Shown in pieces: positions 22,226 through 28,581 of a stretch of 31,380 nt of DNA; position 1 is the first letter of the stretch, and each line of letters starts with the position of its first letter. Both the position numbers and the translations under genes were made by a program. The stretch is taken from contig DHMX01000016.1 of assembly GCA_002406015.1 (NCBI GenBank), positions 1-31,380 of the forward strand, read 5' to 3'. The notes below the pieces were generated by a model, which did no database searches, was not told where the DNA came from, and was given only the letters and a program-made list of their open reading frames with translations. The DNA comes from Lachnospiraceae bacterium UBA4631. GTDB taxonomy: Bacteria > Bacillota > Clostridia > Lachnospirales > Lachnospiraceae.

Positions 22226-23704
22226 ATGAATTGTTTACATTGCGGAGCACCGGTACTCATCAATGATGTGTGTAGTGCGTGCGGATTAAAACAGGAATAT
22301 TTGATAAAGGCATGGAATACGTCACTGTATTATTATAATCAGGGGCTGGCATATGCCAAAATGCGGAATCTGACAGGTGCAGAGCTTGCCTTAAAGACAG
22401 CACTTCGGTATAACAAGGCAAACATTGATGCAAGAAATCTGTTAGGACTGGTCTATTATGAAACCGGTCAGGTAATAGAAGCATTGGTACAATGGGTTAT
22501 TAGCTCCAACTATCAGGCAGAGGAAAATCCGGCAGCCCGGTATCTGAAGCTGGTACAGGGAAACCAGAATAAATTAAACGGATATGACCAGGCAGCCAGA
22601 AAGTATAATCTGACCTTACATTATGTAAGACAGAAAAATCATGATTTGGCACTGATACAGCTAAAGCGAATCTTAAACGAGAATCCGCATTTTGTGAAAG
22701 CGTATCTGGTATTGGCACTGGTATATATGCAGGAAGGAAATGCAGAGCGTGCAAAACGGGCATTACAGCGGGTATTAAAAATAGACCGCTATAATCCGAT
22801 GGCACAGCAATATCTGGAAGAGCTTACCCATAATGAGAAGCTGTATACCTCCGGAACAACAGGAACCGCCTCCGTATATGAGGATGATTTGCCGAATCTG
22901 GATATTGAGGATTCCTACCATGAAGAACTGGAAGAGGAAGAGACAGACGGAGAAGAGACAGCAAGACGGAAAATTCGGGAAATTATTGAGCGTGGTGCGG
23001 CAGCAGAGGATATTAGCCCCGAACAGAATTTAGAGGTCGGAAGCTATCAGGAGATTAAATACGGCAAGCATAATGTTATGTATCTGATTGCCGGACTGAT
23101 AATAGGAATTGCCGCTGTTTATTTTCTGATTATGCCAACGAAAATAAAAAGCATTCGGAATGAGAACCTAGACTTAAAGACCTCCTACAGTGCAGAACTG
23201 GCAGGAAAAAATGTAACGATTTCCAGCTTAACCGAAGAAAATCAGAAGCTGCAGGGACAGATAGACAGCCTGACGAAGCAGATAGATGGCATGGTGCAGG
23301 AAAATGCTGCAAGCAATGCGGATGATACAATGGCAACAGGGGTACAGGCATACTTGACCGGAGATAAAACGGCAGCCATTGCCGCACTGGGGAATTTTGA
23401 TATGAACAGCAGTGAGGTATCAGAGGCAACAAAGACCTGTATACAGACAATTGTTAATGAGTGTGAAGAAGAGCTGAATACGTGTCGAAGCACCGGTATG
23501 ACTGCCTATGGAGCAGAGAATTATACACAGGCAATTGAACAGCTTACACCGTACTGTAATTTGAAGCCGGATGACGTAGAAGCAAGATTCCAATTAGCAG
23601 AAGCCTATAAGATGGTTGGTAATATAGACGCTGCAAATAAGCTGTATCAGGATATTAATACGAGATTTCCGGATTCGCAGTATGCGACAGACCGAAATCA
23701 ATAA
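22226..23704 (+). CDS. Zinc-ribbon, TPR-repeat membrane protein of unknown function
   Basis: A 492-aa protein with an unusual layering. Residues 1-20 are a zinc ribbon with Cys3, Cys6, Cys16 and Cys19. Residues about 25-205 are tetratricopeptide repeats (for example NLTGAELALKTALRYNKANIDARN). An acidic linker (LEEEETDGEE) follows, then one membrane helix at about 286-305 (YLIAGLIIGIAAVYFLIM), a coiled coil at about 312-355, and a second extracytoplasmic TPR region to the end (NYTQAIEQLTPYCNLKPDD). With no signal peptide the N-terminal half is probably cytoplasmic and the C-terminal half external, so it could link protein complexes on both sides of the membrane. A strong terminator follows. 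Specific function is unknown. Confidence 0.75.
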   Translation: MNCLHCGAPVLINDVCSACGLKQEYLIKAWNTSLYYYNQGLAYAKMRNLTGAELALKTALRYNKANIDARNLLGLVYYETGQVIEALVQWVISSNYQAEENPAARYLKLVQGNQNKLNGYDQAARKYNLTLHYVRQKNHDLALIQLKRILNENPHFVKAYLVLALVYMQEGNAERAKRALQRVLKIDRYNPMAQQYLEELTHNEKLYTSGTTGTASVYEDDLPNLDIEDSYHEELEEEETDGEETARRKIREIIERGAAAEDISPEQNLEVGSYQEIKYGKHNVMYLIAGLIIGIAAVYFLIMPTKIKSIRNENLDLKTSYSAELAGKNVTISSLTEENQKLQGQIDSLTKQIDGMVQENAASNADDTMATGVQAYLTGDKTAAIAALGNFDMNSSEVSEATKTCIQTIVNECEEELNTCRSTGMTAYGAENYTQAIEQLTPYCNLKPDDVEARFQLAEAYKMVGNIDAANKLYQDINTRFPDSQYATDRNQ

Positions 23705-23748
23705 AACAGCAATAAAAACAACAAAAAATAGTACATAAGTAATTTACA

Positions 23749-23782
23749 AAAGAGAAACACAGATATGTGTTTCTCTTTTTTT
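23749..23782 (+). terminator. Strong hairpin-T-tract terminator immediately upstream of spoIIAA
   Basis: AAAGAGAAACAC (23749-23760) pairs with GTGTTTCTCTTT (23767-23778), and T continues to 23782. It terminates the TPR gene but ends only nine bases before the spoIIAA ribosome-binding site, so any promoter for spoIIAA must overlap it or lie upstream of it. Confidence 0.88.
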
Positions 23783-23803
23783 AGCTTTTCAGGAGGTGGA
23801 GAT

Positions 23804-24136
23804 ATGGAATATGAATTGGAAGTAGAACAGGAATGGTTATGCATCCGATTGCCGAAGGAACTGGACCATTTCCAAGCGGAACAGATTCGCAGCGAGGTAA
23901 AGGAAAAAATGCAGAATCATTATATTCAGAATGTTGTATTTGATTTTCAAAATACAACATTTATGGATAGCTCCGGAATCGGGTTAATAGCCGGACGCTA
24001 TAGGGAAATACAGATACGTGGCGGAAAGGTATATGTGGAGCATGTAAATGACAGCATGAACAAGGTCCTGACCTTATCCGGTCTGTACCGGATTGTAATT
24101 CCTTGGAAGCAGGAAGAGACAGAATCAGAGAATTGA
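23804..24136 (+). CDS. spoIIAA: Anti-sigma-F factor antagonist SpoIIAA
   Basis: A 110-aa STAS-domain protein that, when unphosphorylated, takes SpoIIAB off sigma-F and so switches on forespore transcription. The phosphorylation motif FMDSSGIG is at residues 53-60; the second serine (Ser57) corresponds to B. subtilis Ser58. The ATG at 23804 has AGGAGGTGG before it. A longer in-frame start at 23765 lies inside the upstream terminator hairpin and is rejected. It is first in a three-gene operon in the classical order. I could not find a convincing sigma-H promoter in the 100 bases upstream. Confidence 0.95.
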   Translation: MEYELEVEQEWLCIRLPKELDHFQAEQIRSEVKEKMQNHYIQNVVFDFQNTTFMDSSGIGLIAGRYREIQIRGGKVYVEHVNDSMNKVLTLSGLYRIVIPWKQEETESEN

Positions 24137-24176
24137 AATAAATGCAAATAAAAATGCGGATAATAAGGAGGATATG

Positions 24177-24620
24177 ATGAGTAACACCAATGAAATGACA
24201 GTGGAATTTAAAGCAATAGGGGAAAATGAAGGCTTTGCAAGAATTGTAATTGCAGCCTTTATTGCACAGCTAAATCCAACCTTAGAAGAAATGGGGGATG
24301 TAAAGGTTGCGGTATCCGAGGCTGTAACCAATGCAATTATTCATGGGTATGAAAAGACAGAAGGCATGGTTCAGATACGGGCAAGTATAAAAGACCGTCA
24401 AATCCGGATTCAGATTCAGGATTGGGGGAAAGGGATTCGCAATATTGAACAGGCAATGGAGCCATTATTTACCACGAAGCCGGAAGAAGAACGTTCCGGT
24501 ATGGGATTTTCTTTCATGGAAGCATTTATGGACAATCTGGAGGTGGAATCTCAGGAGGGAGTAGGGACAACAATTACAATGGTAAAGATGATGGGAGAAG
24601 AGCATGGACCGAACAATTGA
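24177..24620 (+). CDS. spoIIAB: Anti-sigma-F factor / serine kinase SpoIIAB
   Basis: A 147-aa GHKL-type ATPase and kinase that binds sigma-F and phosphorylates SpoIIAA. The N box EAVTNAIIHGY, the G1 box QDWGKGI and the G2 box RSGMGFSFM are in order. Two tandem ATG codons follow AGGAGG; the second (24177) has five-base spacing and is preferred over the first (24174, two-base spacing). The 3' end overlaps sigF by 17 bases, as expected for tightly coupled expression of an anti-sigma factor and its target. Confidence 0.95.
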   Translation: MSNTNEMTVEFKAIGENEGFARIVIAAFIAQLNPTLEEMGDVKVAVSEAVTNAIIHGYEKTEGMVQIRASIKDRQIRIQIQDWGKGIRNIEQAMEPLFTTKPEEERSGMGFSFMEAFMDNLEVESQEGVGTTITMVKMMGEEHGPNN

Positions 24621-25335
24621 ATTAATAAAGCGAGCCAGAGAAGGAGATCAGACAGCCAGAAATCAGGTGGCGGCAGAAAATCTGGGCTTGGTATGGAGCG
24701 TAGTGCGGAGATTTGCGGGTCGCGGCCATGATTTAGAGGACCTGTATCAGATTGGCTGTATCGGTCTGTTAAAATGCATCGACAAATTTGAACCAGCATT
24801 TGATGTGAAATTTTCAACCTATGCAGTGCCGATGATAATGGGGGAGGTAAAACGCTTTTTAAGAGACGATGGAATGGTAAAGGTCAGCCGCTCGTTAAAG
24901 GAGACTGCATACAAGGTCTATACGGTGCGTGAAAAAATGGTAAATGAAAACGGAACTGAACCAACCTTAGAGGAACTGGCAAGCTGTCTGGATATTGACA
25001 AAGAAGAAATCGTAGTGGCATTAGAGGCTAATTCCGAAGTGGAATCTATTTATAAAACCATTTATCAAAATGACGGAAATGCCATTTATCTGATTGATAA
25101 GCTGGTAAGTACGGAGGATGAGAGTCAAAAGGCAATCAACCAATTGGCTCTGGAGGAATTAATGCAGCAGTTGGATGAAAAGGAACGAACAATTATCCGA
25201 ATGCGGTATTTTGAAGATAAGACACAGACAGAAATTGCGGGAAAGCTTGGTATTTCGCAGGTGCAGGTTTCGAGAATGGAAAAAAAGGTATTGCTTAAGA
25301 TGCGGGAACAGATAAATCATGGAAAAAGTTGCTAG
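24604..25335 (+). CDS. sigF: RNA polymerase sporulation sigma factor sigma-F
   Basis: A 243-aa sigma-70-family factor (SpoIIAC) that directs early forespore transcription. Region 2 shows DLEDLYQIGCIGLLKCIDKF and FSTYAVPMIMGEVKRFLRDDG; region 4.2 shows the helix-turn-helix TEIAGKLGISQVQVSRMEKK. Gene order spoIIAA-spoIIAB-sigF and overlap with spoIIAB separate it from sigma-G and sigma-B. GGGAGAAG precedes the ATG. It is followed after 72 bases by a small membrane protein and spoVA genes, which are forespore-expressed in B. subtilis. Confidence 0.96.
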   Translation: MDRTIELIKRAREGDQTARNQVAAENLGLVWSVVRRFAGRGHDLEDLYQIGCIGLLKCIDKFEPAFDVKFSTYAVPMIMGEVKRFLRDDGMVKVSRSLKETAYKVYTVREKMVNENGTEPTLEELASCLDIDKEEIVVALEANSEVESIYKTIYQNDGNAIYLIDKLVSTEDESQKAINQLALEELMQQLDEKERTIIRMRYFEDKTQTEIAGKLGISQVQVSRMEKKVLLKMREQINHGKSC

Positions 25336-25345
25336 GCTATGCCTT

Positions 25346-25374
25346 TCATATAATTGCTTTCAATGGAAATACTA
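25346..25374 (+). promoter_or_regulatory. Candidate forespore (sigma-F/sigma-G) promoter for the spoVA operon
   Basis: GGAAATACTA (25365-25374) fits the sigma-F/sigma-G -10 pattern GGnnAnAnTA. TCATA (25346-25350), 14 bases upstream, is close to the -35 pattern GyaTA (first base differs). It lies between sigF and the 57-aa gene. In B. subtilis the spoVA operon follows the spoIIA operon and is read by sigma-G, so position and sequence agree. Confidence 0.5.
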
Positions 25375-25407
25375 TCAAGGAAACAGGTATGAAATGGAGG
25401 CATGCAA

Positions 25408-25581
25408 ATGAATAAGAATAAATATCACTGGCTCTGGTGGGCAATGGCAGCTTGTCTGGTAGCGGGAATCATTGGCTATTTTGTGGTTCGGCAGCAGGAG
25501 CAGCAATATCCGGAAGGAACCTTTGTCTGGAAGGAGGGAACGGTAAATGTCGGAAACGATTTATCTGAATGTGCAGCTTAG
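25408..25581 (+). CDS. Small hypothetical membrane protein, 57 aa, at the head of the spoVA operon
   Basis: GGAGG at 25396-25400 lies seven bases before the ATG. The product starts MNKNKYHWLWWAMAACLVAGIIGYFVV, a Trp-rich membrane anchor at about residues 7-27, then a polar outside or intermembrane segment of 30 residues (RQQEQQYPEGTFVWKEGTV and on). The last 35 bases overlap spoVAA, and the spoVAA ribosome-binding site is inside it, so translation is coupled. A candidate forespore promoter precedes it. B. subtilis has no gene in this place as far as I know. Possible roles are a small accessory protein of the SpoVA channel or a forespore membrane protein; neither is shown. Confidence 0.65.
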   Translation: MNKNKYHWLWWAMAACLVAGIIGYFVVRQQEQQYPEGTFVWKEGTVNVGNDLSECAA

Positions 25582-26173
25582 CTCCGCAATCAGCCGTCCA
25601 ATCGTACGGATTAGTGATGTGGCAGAGGTGTTCTGTGAAAACAAAAGTGTAAAAAAACAGGTACAAAGCATAATCATTACGGAATTTAAGACCGTAAAGG
25701 AATATAAGAAGGTATTTTCCACCTGCCTGTTAATTCAGATGATTACAGCCGCAGTACCAAATTGTCAGGTTCAAAGTCTGGGAGAAACCGATTTTATCGT
25801 TTACTATAAACCGATTGGAAGACCATCTAAGTGGAAGGATAAGATAAAGCTAATTCTGGTTTGTCTGATTTCCTTCTTTGGAGCAGCATTTTCCATTATG
25901 ACCTTTAACACAGACGTTACAACTCCGGACCTGTTTGACCAATTATATGAATTATTCACCGGTACACCACCGGAGGGACCGGGGATTCTTCAGGCATCCT
26001 ATGCAGTAGGATTGTTTTTGGGAATTATTTTATTTTTTAACCATGGCGGCAGATATAAGCTTACGAATGACCCATCTCCGCTTCAGGTACAGATGCGGCA
26101 GTACGAGCAGGACGTAAATCAGACATTTATATTAGATGCTGATAGAAATGAGGAGAGTCAGGATGTGGATTAA
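25547..26173 (+). CDS. spoVAA: Stage V sporulation protein AA
   Basis: A 208-aa inner forespore membrane protein of the SpoVA system that imports dipicolinic acid during sporulation and releases it on germination. The N-terminal 100 residues form the soluble domain (begins ETIYLNVQLSSAI). Two membrane helices follow at about 105-125 (ILVCLISFFGAAFSIMTF) and 150-168 (AVGLFLGIILFF). The C-terminal segment with DPSPLQVQMRQYE is diagnostic. AAGGAGGGAA precedes the ATG, inside the 57-aa gene. It overlaps spoVAB by 11 bases. Length matches B. subtilis (206 aa). Confidence 0.92.
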   Translation: MSETIYLNVQLSSAISRPIVRISDVAEVFCENKSVKKQVQSIIITEFKTVKEYKKVFSTCLLIQMITAAVPNCQVQSLGETDFIVYYKPIGRPSKWKDKIKLILVCLISFFGAAFSIMTFNTDVTTPDLFDQLYELFTGTPPEGPGILQASYAVGLFLGIILFFNHGGRYKLTNDPSPLQVQMRQYEQDVNQTFILDADRNEESQDVD

Positions 26174-26585
26174 GGATATAGTTATGATAATCATTGGACT
26201 GGCGGCAGGCGGAGCAATTGCAGGTGCATACGTTGCATTTCTGACATCACTCGGAATCTATACGCGATTAGAGGATTGGGCAAATGCAGGCTGTAAGACG
26301 CTGTTGGTTGAAACTTTGATTCTGCTTGGAAGCACAGTCGGCAATTTGATTACGTTATATGACATTCCGGTGCCGGTTGGAAAAGCCGGACTTCTGATAA
26401 GTGGTGTTTTGTTTGGAATATTTACCGGTTGTCTTGCGGGAGCATTGGCCGATGTTGTGAAATTATTTCCGATTCTATGTCGCAGAACCGGAATCCGGCG
26501 TGGACTTCCCTATGTCATTGCTTGTGTGGGAATCGGGAAAATGGTCGGAACCTTTGTGCAGTTCTTTTGGTTTCGGCAGGTATAA
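26163..26585 (+). CDS. spoVAB: Stage V sporulation protein AB
   Basis: A 140-aa multi-pass membrane protein with four or so hydrophobic segments. The N-terminal segment MIIIGLAAGGAIAGAYVAFLTSLGIYTRL matches the conserved SpoVAB start. The ATG at 26163, with AGGAGA upstream, is preferred to an in-frame ATG at 26136 that would overlap spoVAA by 38 bases and add ten residues with no membrane character. It lies between spoVAA and spoVAC in the classical order. Confidence 0.88.
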   Translation: MWIKDIVMIIIGLAAGGAIAGAYVAFLTSLGIYTRLEDWANAGCKTLLVETLILLGSTVGNLITLYDIPVPVGKAGLLISGVLFGIFTGCLAGALADVVKLFPILCRRTGIRRGLPYVIACVGIGKMVGTFVQFFWFRQV

Positions 26586-26656
26586 GGAAAAAAAGATATT
26601 GGGTAACCGACATGAATAGCGGGAAGTAAAAATTAACAGGAAGAAGGCGGTAAAAA

Positions 26657-27118
26657 ATGAAAAACGAACCAAGTAACGAGGAATACAATGAGTATGTGAA
26701 ACAGGTTACACCGAAGCATAATTGTTTTATTAACTGCTTGTGGGCATTTCTGATTGGTGGTATTATATGCTTATTGGGTGAGTGTATTTCCCAGTGGCTT
26801 CAGTTTCAATGGGCAATGGAAAAGGATGATGCGGCGAGCTATGTATCTATGATACTGGTAGCCCTGAGTGTAATACTGACGGGCTTTAATCTGTATGGCT
26901 CCATTGCAAAGCTGGGTGGAGCCGGTGCATTAGTTCCGATTACCGGATTTGCCAATTCGGTAGCCGCTCCATGTATTGAATACCAAAAGGAAGGTCAGGT
27001 CTTTGGAATCGGAGTAAAGATATTTACAATTGCAGGACCTGTCATACTATACGGAATCTTTACCAGCTGGTGTCTGGGGCTTATATACTGGATATTAAAA
27101 TTAATAGGAATTGTATAA
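26657..27118 (+). CDS. spoVAC: Stage V sporulation protein AC
   Basis: A 153-aa membrane protein of the SpoVA channel; B. subtilis SpoVAC behaves as a mechanosensitive channel in germination. The start EYVKQVTPKHNCFINCLWAFLIGGIICLLGE and the segment GGAGALVPITGFANSVAAPCIEY are family hallmarks. AAGGCGG precedes the ATG. Membrane helices lie at about 24-42, 62-80 and 120-150. In most spore formers spoVAD and spoVAE follow; here the next gene is infC with its own promoter seven bases downstream, so the operon ends at spoVAC. Confidence 0.95.
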   Translation: MKNEPSNEEYNEYVKQVTPKHNCFINCLWAFLIGGIICLLGECISQWLQFQWAMEKDDAASYVSMILVALSVILTGFNLYGSIAKLGGAGALVPITGFANSVAAPCIEYQKEGQVFGIGVKIFTIAGPVILYGIFTSWCLGLIYWILKLIGIV

Positions 27119-27124
27119 AAACAG

Positions 27125-27153
27125 TTGACTTTTGGATGATGCTTTGCTATACT
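27125..27153 (+). promoter_or_regulatory. Sigma-A promoter of the infC-rpmI-rplT operon
   Basis: TTGACT (27125-27130) and TATACT (27148-27153) with exactly 17 bases between. Predicted initiation is near 27160, giving a leader of about 150 bases before infC. Confidence 0.75.
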
Positions 27154-27159
27154 CTAATA

Positions 27160-27313
27160 GTTGTTTATGGAAAGAAAGCAGAGTATCCACTCTCACCTTA
27201 GCACAAATGGTGACTCGGGTTATTAAAAGTAAACTGGAACAGGGACTTTTATTGGTGGATAGTTATGCTATCCACTTTTCTTGTGTTTAATAATATTATG
27301 GAGGTGTACGACT
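27160..27313 (+). promoter_or_regulatory. L20-type autoregulatory leader of the infC operon
   Basis: The leader ends in a terminator (27255-27284). An upstream segment TATCCAC (27184-27190) repeats the 3' arm of that terminator and can pair instead with its 5' arm GTGGATA, so two exclusive folds are possible. This matches the known low-GC Gram-positive scheme in which ribosomal protein L20 binds the infC leader and favours termination. Membership of the L20-leader family is judged from position and fold only. Confidence 0.7.
27255..27284 (+). terminator. Attenuator terminator in the infC leader
   Basis: GTGGATAG (27255-27262) pairs with CTATCCAC (27268-27275) over a five-base loop and is followed by TTTTCTTGT. 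It lies 16 bases before the infC ribosome-binding site, so it controls the operon from within the leader. Confidence 0.82.
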
Positions 27314-27820
27314 ATTAGCGATTTAATGATTAACGAACAGGTAAGAGACAAAGAAGTGCGTGTAATTGGAGAAGATGGAGAACAGTTAGGAATCATGTCT
27401 TCCAAAGAAGCGTTAAAGTTGGCAAAAGAGGCAGAGCTGGACTTAGTTAAGATTGCACCAACTGCAAAGCCGCCAGTATGCAAGATTGTGGATTATGGTA
27501 AGTATCGTTATGAACAGATGCGGAAGGAAAAGGAAGCCAAGAAGAAGCAGAAGACGATAGATATTAAGGAAATTCGTTTTTCACCCAACATTGATACAAA
27601 TGATTTGAACACGAAGGTCAATCAGGCAAGAAAGTTCTTATCAAAGGGTGATAAGGTAAAGGTTGCGATTCGTTTCCGGGGAAGAGAGCTTGCACATACA
27701 GAGATTGGTATTGACATTCTCAATAATTTTGCGGCACAGCTTGAAGATGTAGCTGTAATCGAAAAGCCTGCAAAGGTAGAAGGACGAAGCATGGTAATGT
27801 TTTTAGCTGAAAAGCGTTAA
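27314..27820 (+). CDS. infC: Translation initiation factor IF-3 (AUU start)
   Basis: A 168-aa factor that keeps 30S and 50S subunits apart and checks the start codon. The reading frame begins at ATT (27314), giving fMet-SDLMINEQVRDKEVRVIG; GGAGG is nine bases before it. The first ATG (27326) is 21 bases from that site, too far. AUU starts are a conserved feature of infC and let IF-3 repress its own translation, because IF-3 rejects non-standard start codons. The C-terminal domain (IKEIRFSPNIDTNDLNTK) and linker KKQKTID are typical. The rpmI and rplT genes follow in the usual order. Confidence 0.96.
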   Translation: MSDLMINEQVRDKEVRVIGEDGEQLGIMSSKEALKLAKEAELDLVKIAPTAKPPVCKIVDYGKYRYEQMRKEKEAKKKQKTIDIKEIRFSPNIDTNDLNTKVNQARKFLSKGDKVKVAIRFRGRELAHTEIGIDILNNFAAQLEDVAVIEKPAKVEGRSMVMFLAEKR

Positions 27821-27857
27821 ATGCATAATAGATGATAGATATTAAGGAGGAAGTAAC

Positions 27858-28055
27858 ATGTCAAAATTAAAGACAAAGAAAGCTGCAGCAAAGCGTTTCA
27901 AAGTAACAGGAACTGGTAAGCTCAAGAGAATGAAAGCTTATAAGAGTCATATCTTAACAAAGAAGACAACTAAGAGAAAGAGAAATCTTAGAAAAGCAAC
28001 TATGACAGATGCAACCAATGTTAAGACAATGAAGAAGATTTTACCATACGTGTAG
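27858..28055 (+). CDS. rpmI: Large-subunit ribosomal protein bL35
   Basis: A 65-aa, very basic protein starting MSKLKTKKAAAKRFKVTGTGKLKR, the typical bL35 start, ending MKKILPYV. AAGGAGG precedes the ATG. It lies in the conserved infC-rpmI-rplT order, 37 bases after infC and 17 bases before rplT. Confidence 0.97.
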   Translation: MSKLKTKKAAAKRFKVTGTGKLKRMKAYKSHILTKKTTKRKRNLRKATMTDATNVKTMKKILPYV

Positions 28056-28072
28056 AATAGGAGGAAACGATA

Positions 28073-28426
28073 ATGGCAAGAATTAAAGGCGGCTTAAACG
28101 CTAAGAAGAAACACAATCGGGTATTAAAGCTGGCAAAAGGCTATAAGGGTGCCAGATCTAAGCAGTATAGAGTAGCAAAGCAGTCTGTTATGCGTGGTTT
28201 AACAACCGCATATGCAGGACGTAAGCAGAGAAAGAGACAGTTCAGACAGTTATGGATTGCACGTATTAACGCAGCAGCAAGAATGAATGGTATTTCATAC
28301 AGCAAGTTAATGCATGGTCTGAAGGTAGCAGGTGTAGATATTAACCGTAAGATGCTTTCAGAAATGGCAATCAGTGATGCAGACGGATTTGCAAAATTAG
28401 TAGATGTTGCAAAGGCAAGCATCTAA
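28073..28426 (+). CDS. rplT: Large-subunit ribosomal protein bL20
   Basis: A 117-aa basic protein needed for 50S assembly. It starts MARIKGGLNAKKKHNRVLKLAKGYKGARS and contains RQLWIARINAAARMNGISYS, both diagnostic of bL20. AGGAGG precedes the ATG. In low-GC Gram-positives L20 is the regulator that binds the operon leader, which fits the attenuator seen upstream of infC. A strong terminator follows. Confidence 0.97.
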   Translation: MARIKGGLNAKKKHNRVLKLAKGYKGARSKQYRVAKQSVMRGLTTAYAGRKQRKRQFRQLWIARINAAARMNGISYSKLMHGLKVAGVDINRKMLSEMAISDADGFAKLVDVAKASI

Positions 28427-28442
28427 GACAAATAGATAATTA

Positions 28443-28488
28443 AAACCAGAAATTCTCGGAAGCTTATTCCGGGAATTTCTGGTTTTTG
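28443..28488 (+). terminator. Terminator of the infC operon
   Basis: AAACCAGAAATTC and GAATTTCTGGTTT form a long stem with an inner loop that itself can pair (CGGAA with TTCCG), followed by T residues. It starts 17 bases after the rplT stop. Confidence 0.88.
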
Positions 28489-28495
28489 TAGTATT

Positions 28496-28523
28496 TTGAC
28501 ACATAGTTATTGTATACTATACC
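28496..28523 (+). promoter_or_regulatory. Candidate promoter for the CAP-domain gene
   Basis: TTGACA (28496-28501) and TATACC (28518-28523) are 16 bases apart. A better -10 (TATACT at 28513) is present but only 11 bases away, so the pairing is somewhat uncertain. Confidence 0.5.
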
Positions 28524-28581
28524 TAGCAGTAATTTTGCATAAAACTAATTTCAACAAAACAAAAGAATGGAGGAATCTGCT

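Noticed and set aside
23765..23803. Upstream start for spoIIAA
   Set aside because: It lies within a terminator hairpin and adds a Phe/Ser-rich run; the AGGAGGTGG site clearly serves 23804.
28513..28518. TATACT as the -10 of the CAP gene promoter
   Set aside because: Only 11 bases from TTGACA; the TATACC at 28518 gives a 16-base spacer instead.
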